From: Cellulomonas sp. PhB143
GTDB taxonomy: Bacteria; Actinomycetota; Actinomycetes; Actinomycetales; Cellulomonadaceae
Direction: 5' to 3'
DNA: 64,000 bases
Assembly (NCBI RefSeq): GCF_003752595.1
Contig: NZ_RKIJ01000014.1
Coordinates: 1-64,000 of the forward strand
Under the pieces are notes generated by a model. That model had not been told where the DNA came from. It worked only from the letters and a program-made list of their open reading frames with translations, and did no database searches. Shown here one piece after another: positions 21,623 through 28,143 of this stretch. The translations under genes and the position numbers were made by a program. How positions within the stretch are numbered: position 1 is the stretch's first letter; every line of letters begins with the position of its first letter.

Positions 21623-22126
21623 TCATGCCGGTCCGGGCGCGGCCCCCGCTCGGCGTACGGCCGGGGGCCGCGGCGTGTGGATCGTGCGGATCGCCACGCC
21701 GGACACGCACGCCCAGGCGACGACGGTGGCGACCAGGAAGAGCGCGGCGGTGAACGCCTGGGTGACCACACCGTCGGCCCACGTGAACGGGGCGACGGTC
21801 AGCAGGGCGACCACGACGACCATCGACCAGCCGAAGAACAGCCTCGGGCGGGACACGCTCGCCGCGAGGAGGGCCATCATGACGACCGCACCGAGGCCGA
21901 TCGCGGCGCCGACGACGGCGAACACCTGCGCGTCGGGCCGCTCCGGGAGCAGGTCGGGCGGCGGTGCGAGCTCCACCGCGAACACGGACTCCAGGAGCAG
22001 GCACACGACGTACGCCGCCGCGGCGGTGACCACCACCGCGACGAGGGAGCCCGCGGCGAACCGCCACCGGGCCACGACGGGTACGGGAGGTCCGGACGGG
22101 TCCTGCGGCTGCTGTGGCGCGGGCAT
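21623..22126 (-). CDS. four-helix integral membrane protein (DUF6069-like)
   Basis: A 167-residue protein with four hydrophobic segments at about residues 24-46, 67-88, 97-115 and 122-145. A Pro-rich N-terminus and Pro/Ala-rich tail flank them. The arrangement resembles the DUF6069 family of small actinobacterial membrane proteins; no function is known. On this strand a -10 TAGGCT ends six bases before the ATG, indicating a leaderless mRNA. It separates ilvE from the citramalate synthase region and points the other way. Confidence 0.72.
   Translation of the reverse strand: MPAPQQPQDPSGPPVPVVARWRFAAGSLVAVVVTAAAAYVVCLLLESVFAVELAPPPDLLPERPDAQVFAVVGAAIGLGAVVMMALLAASVSRPRLFFGWSMVVVVALLTVAPFTWADGVVTQAFTAALFLVATVVAWACVSGVAIRTIHTPRPPAVRRAGAAPGPA
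21639..21671. terminator. hairpin between convergent ilvE and membrane protein gene
   Basis: GCGGCCCCCG and its complement CGGGGGCCGC flank a 13-nt loop. It lies 44 bp after the ilvE stop and inside the last codons of the opposite-strand gene, so it may serve as an ilvE terminator. No T run on either strand. Confidence 0.45.
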
Positions 22127-22210
22127 GCGGGGAGCCTAGTGGGGCGTCGGCGGGTTCTCGCGCCGGGGCGCGCCCGGGCGGCCCGGAGATGACCACGATG
22201 CGGACACGGG

Positions 22211-22239
22211 TTTCGGCTGACGGGCGGGCGTGCCAGAGT
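22211..22239 (+). promoter_or_regulatory. candidate promoter of the cimA leader
   Basis: CAGAGT at 22234-22239 lies seven bases before the leader GTG, and TTTCGG at 22211-22216 is 17 bp further up. The -10 fits the leaderless pattern seen across the window; the -35 is weak. Confidence 0.45.
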
Positions 22240-22246
22240 GTGTCTC

Positions 22247-22282
22247 GTGACACACGTCAGCACCTCGCTCATTCTCACGTAG
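22247..22282 (+). CDS. candidate leader peptide of the citramalate synthase gene
   Basis: An 11-residue frame, MTHVSTSLILT (GTG start, TAG stop), containing Leu-Ile-Leu and a Val. It is followed after 28 bp by a terminator-type hairpin with a seven-T tail that has no upstream same-strand gene to end. The layout copies that of the ilvBNC leader. It would let cimA respond to shortage of charged isoleucine or leucine tRNA. The branched-chain run is short and three of the codons are Thr, so the sensed amino acid is uncertain. Confidence 0.65.
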   Translation: MTHVSTSLILT

Positions 22283-22310
22283 CGCGCCCGGCCCGTCCAC
22301 CGAGCGCGCG

Positions 22311-22338
22311 AACCTCCCGTACCCCGGGGGGTTTTTTT
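22311..22338 (+). terminator. candidate cimA attenuator
   Basis: AACCTCCC pairs with GGGGGGTT (one G-T wobble) round a GTACCCC loop, followed directly by a run of T. A competing hairpin with GCGCGC arms lies just upstream (22282-22310). The nearest upstream gene on this strand ends over 700 bp away, so this is better read as an attenuator than a normal terminator. The 22341-22606 stretch after it holds no gene I can support; a second -10-like TAGAGT lies at 22546-22551. Confidence 0.75.
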
Positions 22339-22606
22339 GTTGCCGGGCACACCCCGCCCGGCGACGCACGTCCCGGCCCACGCCTCACGAGGGCCGCCAC
22401 CGGGACGGAGCCGAGGAGCACGCAGCACGGCACGACCAGCACGACGAGCACGGCACGTCCAGGACGACCGTCGGAAGATCCCGCGCGGGCCGGTACCGGC
22501 CCGCGGTGCCGCCGGCCCCCGCGCCGGTCGCGCCGTACGGCGCCCTAGAGTGGTGACGGCTCGCGGGACCCGCCCGCCGCCGTCGGACCCCGGAGGAAGA
22601 CCCACG

Positions 22607-24214
22607 ATGAACCCGACCTTCGACGTCTACGACACGACCCTGCGCGACGGCGCGCAGCAGGAGGGCATGAACCTCACGGTCGCGGACAAGATCGCCATCG
22701 CCCCGCTGCTCGACGAGCTGGGCGTCGGCTACATCGAGGGCGGGTGGCCGGGCGCGATCCCCAAGGACACCGACTTCTTCGCCCGCGCGCGCCGCGAGCT
22801 GACGCTCAAGAACGCCGTCCTCGCGGCCTTCGGCTCCACGCGCAAGGCGGGAGCGCGCGCCGCGGACGACCCGCAGGTGCGGGCGCTGCTCGACTCCGAG
22901 GCGCCGGTGGTCACGCTGGTCGCGAAGTCCGACGTCCGCCACGTCGAGCGGGCCCTGCGCACGACGCCGCAGGAGAACCTCGCGATGATCGGCGACACCG
23001 TGCGGTTCCTCAGCGAGGAGGGCCGGCGCGTCGTCCTCGACGCGGAGCACTTCTTCGACGGGTACCGGTTCGACGCCGCCTACGCGCGCTCCGCCGTCGA
23101 GGCTGCCGTCGCGGCGGGCGCCGAGGTCGTGACGCTGTGCGACACCAACGGCGGCATGCTCCCCGGCTGGGTCAGCGACATCGTCGGCGAGCTGCGCGAC
23201 GTCCTCGGCCACACCGACGCCTCCGGCTACCGGCTCGGGATGCACGCCCACAACGACTCCGGCTGCGCCGTCGCGAACACCCTCGCGGCCGTCGACGCGG
23301 GCGCGGCGCACGTCCAGGGCACCATCAACGGCTACGGGGAGCGGACGGGCAACGCGGACCTGCTCACCGTCGTCGCGAACCTCGAGCTCAAGGGCGGGCG
23401 GAGCCTGCTGGCCGACCACGGGCTCGAGGACGCCTCCCGGATCGCCCACCAGGTCAGCGAGATCACCAACATCTCGCCGTACGGGCGCCAGCCCTACGTC
23501 GGGGCCAGCGCGTTCGCGCACAAGGGTGGCCTGCACGCCAGCGCGATCAAGGTCGACCCGGACCTCTACCAGCACGTCGACCCGCGCGCGGTCGGCAACG
23601 ACATGCGGATGCTGATCTCCGACATGGCCGGCCGTGCGTCGATCGAGCTCAAGGGCCGCGAGCTGGGCTTCGACCTCGCGGGCCAGGGGGACCTCCTGTC
23701 GCGCGTCACCACCCGGGTCAAGGACGCCGAGGCCCACGGGTACACCTTCGACGCCGCCGACGCGTCCTTCGAGCTGGTGCTGCGCGAGGAGATCTCCGGC
23801 GAGCGGCCCCGGTTCTTCACGGTGGAGAGCTGGCGCACCATCGTCGAGCGCAAGGGGTCGCGCGGCGCCGAGGCCACCGCGGAGGCGACGGTCAAGCTCA
23901 CCGCCGGTGGCGAGCGGCACGTCACCACCGGCGAGGGCAACGGCCCGGTCGACGCGCTCGACCACGCGCTGCGCCTCGCCCTCGTGCGCGTCTACCCGGA
24001 GATCGAGGACTTCGAGCTCATCGACTTCAAGGTGCGCATCCTCGAGACGACGCACGGCACGGACGCGATCACGCGCGTGCTCATCGAGTCGACCGACGGC
24101 CAGCGGGCGTGGTCGACGGTCGGCGTCGGGCCGAACCTCATCGAGGCGTCGTGGGAGGCGCTCACCGACTCGGCGATCTACGGGCTGATCCACGCCGGCG
24201 TCGACCCGCGCTGA
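22607..24214 (+). CDS. cimA: citramalate synthase
   Basis: Condenses acetyl-CoA with pyruvate to (R)-citramalate, giving 2-oxobutyrate for isoleucine without threonine deaminase. The 535-residue protein is an HMG-CoA-lyase-like TIM barrel (YDTTLRDGAQQEGMNL, metal-binding HAHNDSGCAVANTLAAVDAG, HKGGLHASAIKVDP) with a C-terminal LeuA allosteric/dimer domain from about residue 395. The barrel signature with DGAQQEG is that of the CimA branch, not LeuA. GGAGGA lies eight bases before the ATG; the frame upstream is open but has no conserved residues. It probably uses the leuCD and leuB products for the later steps. Confidence 0.92.
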   Translation: MNPTFDVYDTTLRDGAQQEGMNLTVADKIAIAPLLDELGVGYIEGGWPGAIPKDTDFFARARRELTLKNAVLAAFGSTRKAGARAADDPQVRALLDSEAPVVTLVAKSDVRHVERALRTTPQENLAMIGDTVRFLSEEGRRVVLDAEHFFDGYRFDAAYARSAVEAAVAAGAEVVTLCDTNGGMLPGWVSDIVGELRDVLGHTDASGYRLGMHAHNDSGCAVANTLAAVDAGAAHVQGTINGYGERTGNADLLTVVANLELKGGRSLLADHGLEDASRIAHQVSEITNISPYGRQPYVGASAFAHKGGLHASAIKVDPDLYQHVDPRAVGNDMRMLISDMAGRASIELKGRELGFDLAGQGDLLSRVTTRVKDAEAHGYTFDAADASFELVLREEISGERPRFFTVESWRTIVERKGSRGAEATAEATVKLTAGGERHVTTGEGNGPVDALDHALRLALVRVYPEIEDFELIDFKVRILETTHGTDAITRVLIESTDGQRAWSTVGVGPNLIEASWEALTDSAIYGLIHAGVDPR

Positions 24215-24320
24215 ACCGTGCTGGACCGTGCCGGAGGGTGACCGACGAGACAGTGCCGCCCGCCGTCGTCGGGCACGGGACGGCGGCCGCACGAGGTGGG
24301 GCGGACGTAGGCTGGCGACC

Positions 24321-25370
24321 ATGCGCGGTGAGTACAAGGTCCCTGGTGGCAAGCTCGTGGCGGTCGACGTCGAGACGGAGGACGGGCGGCTGTCGCGCGT
24401 CGCGGTGAGCGGCGACTTCTTCCTCGAGCCCGACGAGGCGCTCGAGGACATCGACGGCGCCCTGCTCGGGATGCCGGAGGGCGCGTCCGTGGCGCAGCTC
24501 GCGGGCGCGGTCGAGTCGGTGCTCGGCGAGGACGTCGCGATGGTCGGCTTCTCGCCGGAGGCGGTGGCGATCGCCGTGCGGCGCGCGCTCGGCCACGCGA
24601 CCGGCTGGGACGACCACGAGTTCGCCGTCATCCACGACGGCCCGGAGAGCCCCGCCATGCAGATGGCGATCGACCAGGTGCTGGCCGAGGAGCTCGACGC
24701 CGGGCGGCGCGGGCCCACGCTGCGGATATGGGAGTGGGCGGACCCGACGGTGGTCATCGGCTCGTTCCAGTCGCTGCGCAACGAGGTCGACCCCGCGGGT
24801 GCCGAGAAGCACGGCGTGACCGTCGTGCGCCGGATCTCCGGCGGCGGCGCGATGTTCATCGAGCCCGGCAACACCATCACCTACTCGTTGACGGTGCCCG
24901 GGTCGCTGGTCGAGGGGCTCAGCTTCGAGCGGTCCTACGCGTTCCTCGACGACTGGGTGCTCGGCGCGCTCAAGGACGTCGGCGTCGACGCGACGTACCA
25001 GCCGCTGAACGACATCGCGTCGCCGGCCGGCAAGATCGCGGGCGCCGCGCAGAAGCGGCTGCGCGGCGGCGCGGTGCTGCACCACGTCACGATGGCCTAC
25101 GACATCGACGCCGACAAGATGCTCGAGGTGCTGCGCATCGGCCGCGAGAAGATGAGCGACAAGGGCACGAAGAGCGCCAACAAGCGCGTGGACCCGGTGC
25201 GCTCGCAGACGGGGATGTCCCGCGAGGCGGTCATCGAGGCGTTCAAGGCGCACTTCCGCGGGCAGTACCGCACGGTGGAGAGCACCGTCACGCCCGAGGA
25301 GCGGGCGCGCGCGGAAGAGCTCGCGCGCGAGAAGTTCGCGACGCCGGAGTGGACCGCGCGCGTCCCGTAG
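24321..25370 (+). CDS. lplA: lipoate-protein ligase family protein with N-terminal accessory domain
   Basis: Attaches lipoate, or transfers octanoate, to 2-oxoacid dehydrogenases and the glycine cleavage H protein. The 349-residue protein starts with an accessory domain (MRGEYKVPGGKLVAVDVETE, to about residue 95) that in E. coli LplA is at the C-terminus. It continues with the catalytic domain: VVRRISGGGAMFIEPGN and the lysine block SPAGKIAGAAQKRL. So the domain order is reversed relative to LplA. A -10 TAGGCT ends seven bases before the ATG, indicating a leaderless transcript. It converges on an acetyltransferase gene, with a pair of 40-bp palindromes between. Confidence 0.88.
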   Translation: MRGEYKVPGGKLVAVDVETEDGRLSRVAVSGDFFLEPDEALEDIDGALLGMPEGASVAQLAGAVESVLGEDVAMVGFSPEAVAIAVRRALGHATGWDDHEFAVIHDGPESPAMQMAIDQVLAEELDAGRRGPTLRIWEWADPTVVIGSFQSLRNEVDPAGAEKHGVTVVRRISGGGAMFIEPGNTITYSLTVPGSLVEGLSFERSYAFLDDWVLGALKDVGVDATYQPLNDIASPAGKIAGAAQKRLRGGAVLHHVTMAYDIDADKMLEVLRIGREKMSDKGTKSANKRVDPVRSQTGMSREAVIEAFKAHFRGQYRTVESTVTPEERARAEELAREKFATPEWTARVP

Positions 25371-25393
25371 CGCCCGCCTCTCCCTCTCGACCC

Positions 25394-25494
25394 GTCAGAC
25401 CTGAGCCCCGGTATGGCGGAGGGGGAGTCTGACAGGTCTGCGTGCCCCGGGCCTGTCAGACCTGAGCCCCGGTATGGCGGAGGGGGAGTCTGAC
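25394..25494. repeat. pair of identical 40-bp palindromic units (family A, locus 1)
   Basis: Two identical 40-bp units at 25394-25433 and 25455-25494, each starting GTCAGAC, ending GTCTGAC and carrying ATGGCGG at the same offset (bases 20-26). They are 21 bp apart, a 61-bp period. They lie between the convergent lplA and acetyltransferase genes and could fold as two hairpins on either strand. The same design occurs at 48570-48734. Confidence 0.95.
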
Positions 25495-25540
25495 AACTGT
25501 GGGGGCAGGGCGGGCGGGGCGCGGCCTCGTGAGGAGCAGG

Positions 25541-26086
25541 TCAGACGACGGGCGCCGCGAGCTTGCGCACCGTGACCGTGTCCTCGTGGATGCGCTGCTC
25601 GCCCCGGCCCTCGAAGCCGAGGCGCCCGTGGAAGCGCAGCGACCCGGCGTTCATCGGGTCGATGTTGACCTCGCACGTCACGCTCTCGCGCCCCTCGGCC
25701 TTCGCGACGGCGAAGATCTCCTCGTAGAACCTCTGCCCGACGCCGCGTCCGCGCGCACCGTCGCCGACGACGATGCGGTCGACGTAGTAGTGGTCGAAGC
25801 CACGCTCCTCGAACCAGGCGTAGTTCTCGGCGTCGAAGTCGTCGAGGCCGCCGTCGAACGCGACCAGGAAGCCCAGCGCCTCGTCCGACCCCGGCTCCGC
25901 GGCGACGAGCGTGAGCGTCGATGCCTCGACGAGCTCGCGCATGTCCCGCGCGCCCGTCTCCGGGACCGCCGGAGTGCTGGCGTTGTTGAGCTCGACGATC
26001 CGCGCGAGATCCTCGTCGCGGGCCTTGCGGACGACGACGTCGCGCTCGGTCGGGCTCTCGGCAACGGCGGTGGTCGTGCTCGTCAT
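25541..26086 (-). CDS. GNAT acetyltransferase
   Basis: A 181-residue N-acetyltransferase. The acetyl-CoA loop is seen in VGDGARGRGVGQRFYEEIF, followed by the beta-bulge strand SVTCEVNIDPMNAGSLRFHG and the Y/F-rich end GRLGFEGRG. It belongs to the group often annotated as 'GNAT superfamily acetyltransferase' in actinobacteria; substrate unknown. The ATG at 26086 is chosen because AGAGGAAC stands just upstream; a further 19 in-frame codons have no such site. A promoter with a palindrome over its -35 lies upstream. Confidence 0.85.
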   Translation of the reverse strand: MTSTTTAVAESPTERDVVVRKARDEDLARIVELNNASTPAVPETGARDMRELVEASTLTLVAAEPGSDEALGFLVAFDGGLDDFDAENYAWFEERGFDHYYVDRIVVGDGARGRGVGQRFYEEIFAVAKAEGRESVTCEVNIDPMNAGSLRFHGRLGFEGRGEQRIHEDTVTVRKLAAPVV

Positions 26087-26120
26087 CTGGTTCCTCTCGA
26101 TCGGGACGGGTTCGCCCGAC

Positions 26121-26148
26121 ACGGTACCGAGATGTTGCCTCAAGGCAA
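26121..26148 (-). promoter_or_regulatory. promoter with overlapping palindromic operator
   Basis: On the minus strand a -35 TTGCCT (26143-26148), a 16-bp spacer and a -10 TACCGT (26121-26126) precede the acetyltransferase. The inverted repeat TTGCC-TCAA-GGCAA at 26135-26148 covers the -35 box, which is where a repressor would be expected to bind. Confidence 0.5.
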
Positions 26149-26174
26149 ACTTGTGGAACGTGTCACTGTTCGTC

Positions 26175-26199
26175 CATGACGCGTCAGCGAAGCGTCATG
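26175..26199 (-). terminator. hairpin after yggS
   Basis: CATGACGC and GCGTCATG form an 8-bp stem with a 9-nt loop, 33 bp beyond the yggS stop on the minus strand. No clear T tract, so it may also be a regulator site for the acetyltransferase promoter downstream. Confidence 0.4.
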
Positions 26200-26231
26200 A
26201 TCCCGCCGGGCTCCGGGTGCGAGGGTCACAA

Positions 26232-26960
26232 TCAGGGCTGCGCCGCGGGACGGGCCCCGAAGACCGCGGTGCCGACCCGCACGAGCGTCGCGCCCTCGGC
26301 GACGGCTGCCTCCAGGTCGCGGCTCATCCCCATCGACAGCTCGCGGGCGCCCGTCGTGCCGGGTGCGCCGGAGCCGACGACGACGTCCCGCACCTCGCGC
26401 AGCCGCGCGAAGCCCGCGCGGACGAGCGACTCGTCGGGGGAGTTCGCGCCGATCGTCATGAACCCCGACAGCCGGAGGCCGGGCAGCGCGGCAACCCGGG
26501 CGGCGAGGTCGGCCGCGTCGTCGGGCGCGGTGCCGGACTTGGTCGACTCGCCGGAGACGTTGACCTGCACCATGACGTCGAGCACCCGCTCGTTGCGCAC
26601 GCACCGCGCGGCCAGGGCCTCGGCGAGGCGGAGCGAGTCGAGCGACTCGACGCACGAGACGAGCGGCAGCACGTGGTTGATCTTGTTGCGCTGCAGCGGC
26701 CCGATGAGGTGCACCCCCAGGCCGCCGGCGACGAGGTCTGCGAGCGCGGGGGCTTTCGCCACGACCTCCTGCACGCGGTTCTCGCCGACGAGGCGCGCGC
26801 CCGCCGCGACGACCGCCCGGACCGCCTGCGCGTCCTGCGTCTTGGTGGCCACCAGCACCCGGACGTCGGCCGGCTCCCGGCCGGCGGCGCGTGCCGCCCG
26901 CGCGACGCGTTGGACGACGGCGGCGTAGCGCTCGGCGACGGGCTCGGCGGAGGAGGACAT
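26232..26960 (-). CDS. yggS: YggS-family pyridoxal phosphate-binding protein
   Basis: A PLP-binding alanine-racemase-fold protein (PLPBP) that maintains vitamin B6 balance; no enzyme activity is known. The 242-residue protein has the PLP lysine in VLVATKTQ, GENRVQEVVAKAP, HLIGPLQRNKIN and the phosphate-binding ELSMGMSRDLEAAV end. The ATG at 26960 follows a -10 TACCAT by seven bases on this strand, so a leaderless message is likely and the 16-codon upstream extension is rejected. It is divergent from the YccF gene with only 46 bp between the starts. Confidence 0.95.
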   Translation of the reverse strand: MSSSAEPVAERYAAVVQRVARAARAAGREPADVRVLVATKTQDAQAVRAVVAAGARLVGENRVQEVVAKAPALADLVAGGLGVHLIGPLQRNKINHVLPLVSCVESLDSLRLAEALAARCVRNERVLDVMVQVNVSGESTKSGTAPDDAADLAARVAALPGLRLSGFMTIGANSPDESLVRAGFARLREVRDVVVGSGAPGTTGARELSMGMSRDLEAAVAEGATLVRVGTAVFGARPAAQP

Positions 26961-27006
26961 CTCGCCGATGGTAGGCGAACGGGTCCGGACGCGGGACAAT
27001 CGGCTC

Positions 27007-27495
27007 ATGAGGACGATCCTGAACGTGATCTGGCTGGTGCTCGCGGGCTTCTGGCTGGCGCTCGGCTACGTGTTCGCCGGCATCGTGTGCTGCGTGCTGA
27101 TCGTGACGATCCCCTTCGGCATCGCCTCGTTCCGCATCGCGGGGTACGCGCTGTGGCCGTTCGGGCGCACGGTCGTGGACAAGCCGACGGCCGGCGCGTG
27201 GTCGGTCGTCGGGAACGTGATCTGGTTCATCGTCGCCGGGATCTGGCTGGCGATCGCGCACGTGATCACGTCGATCCCGCTGTTCCTGTCGATCATCGGC
27301 ATCCCGCTCGGCATCGCGAACCTGAAGATGATCCCGATCTCGCTCCTGCCGCTGGGCAAGGACATCGTCTCCACCCGTGCCGCGTCGGCGCCCTACGGCT
27401 ACCCGCAGGCGCCGTACGGTCAGCAGCCCTACCCCCAGCAGCCCTACCCCCAGCAGCCGTACGGGCCCGGGACGCCGCCGGCCCCTCCCGCCTGA
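27007..27495 (+). CDS. YccF domain membrane protein
   Basis: A 162-residue membrane protein with two copies of the YccF domain: each a hydrophobic pair followed by IPFGIASFRIAGYALWPFG and then IPLGIANLKMIPISLLPLG. The C-terminal 30 residues are Pro/Gln/Tyr-rich (PYPQQ repeats) and would be cytoplasmic. Function unknown. A -10-like GACAAT (26995-27000) ends six bases before the ATG, matching the leaderless pattern. Confidence 0.88.
   Translation: MRTILNVIWLVLAGFWLALGYVFAGIVCCVLIVTIPFGIASFRIAGYALWPFGRTVVDKPTAGAWSVVGNVIWFIVAGIWLAIAHVITSIPLFLSIIGIPLGIANLKMIPISLLPLGKDIVSTRAASAPYGYPQAPYGQQPYPQQPYPQQPYGPGTPPAPPA
27420..27464 (+). repeat. 15-bp tandem repeat encoding the PYPQQ tail
   Basis: Near-identical 15-bp units (CAGCAGCCCTACCCC and variants) give QQPYP repeats at the end of the YccF protein. 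In-frame, so copy number could vary without truncation. Confidence 0.8.
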
Positions 27496-27522
27496 CGACG
27501 CCGGGGCAGAGCCCACCGCCTG

Positions 27523-28065
27523 CTATCGCCCGGCGCGTGCGACGGCCGCGGTGACGGCGCCGGTGAGGCGGACCAGGTCCCCCGGAGCGAGGCCGAGGTC
27601 CAGCCCGCGCCGCCCGCCCGAGACGTAGACGACCTCGTGCGTCAGGGCGGAGGCGTCGACGACGGTCCGCAGCCGGCGGCGCTGACCGAGCGGGGAGATC
27701 CCGCCCACGACGTAGCCGGTCGCCCGCTCGGCCGCGGCGGGCTCGGCCATCGACGCGCGCCGGGCGCCGAGCGCGAGCGCCAGCGCCTTGAGGTCCAACG
27801 ACCCGGCGACCGGCACGACCGCGACGACCAGCTCGTCCGGTGCGGCACCGGCCCCCGGTCCCGCGGCGCCCGTCACCACGGCGACGAGAGTCTTGAGCAC
27901 GCGGTCCGCGGGGACCCCGATCGCCGCTGCGGCCTCGAGGCCGAAGCCGAGCGCGCCTGCCGGGTCGTGCTCGTACGGGTGCAGGCTGTGGGCGACCCCG
28001 GCGGCCTCGAGCGCGACCGTGGCGGGGGTCGCCCCGCGCCGGGGCGGGCTCGGTCTGCGGCTCAC
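27523..28065 (-). CDS. ybaK: YbaK-type Cys-tRNA(Pro) deacylase
   Basis: A tRNA-editing deacylase that frees cysteine from mischarged Cys-tRNA(Pro). The 180-residue product has the YbaK fold markers: conserved lysine in ADRVLKTLVAV, KALALALGARRASMAEP and TGYVVGGISPLGQRRRL. The GTG at 28065 starts the protein close to the first conserved strand; 14 further in-frame codons upstream fall in a direct-repeat stretch and look non-coding. No good ribosome-binding site is visible, so the start is uncertain. It converges on the YccF gene. Confidence 0.88.
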   Translation of the reverse strand: MSRRPSPPRRGATPATVALEAAGVAHSLHPYEHDPAGALGFGLEAAAAIGVPADRVLKTLVAVVTGAAGPGAGAAPDELVVAVVPVAGSLDLKALALALGARRASMAEPAAAERATGYVVGGISPLGQRRRLRTVVDASALTHEVVYVSGGRRGLDLGLAPGDLVRLTGAVTAAVARAGR

Positions 28066-28078
28066 CGACCGATCCAAC

Positions 28079-28130
28079 CACGCGGTCCGGCCACGCGGGC
28101 CGGCCACGCGGTCCGGCCACGCGGGCGGCC
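28079..28130. repeat. 26-bp direct repeat upstream of ybaK
   Basis: The 26-bp unit beginning CGCGGTCCGGCCACGCGGGC at 28081 is repeated at 28107 with a truncated end. It fills most of the gap between ybaK and the helicase stop. No function apparent. Confidence 0.8.
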
Positions 28131-28143
28131 CGCCTGGCGCCGG

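Noticed and set aside
22311-22338. Terminator of ilvE
   Set aside because: ilvE ends over 700 bp upstream with an opposite-strand gene in between; a short leader frame lies directly before the hairpin instead.
25394-25494. CRISPR array
   Set aside because: Only two units, palindromic over their whole length, with a single 21-bp spacer and no cas genes in the window; the second locus has the same short geometry.
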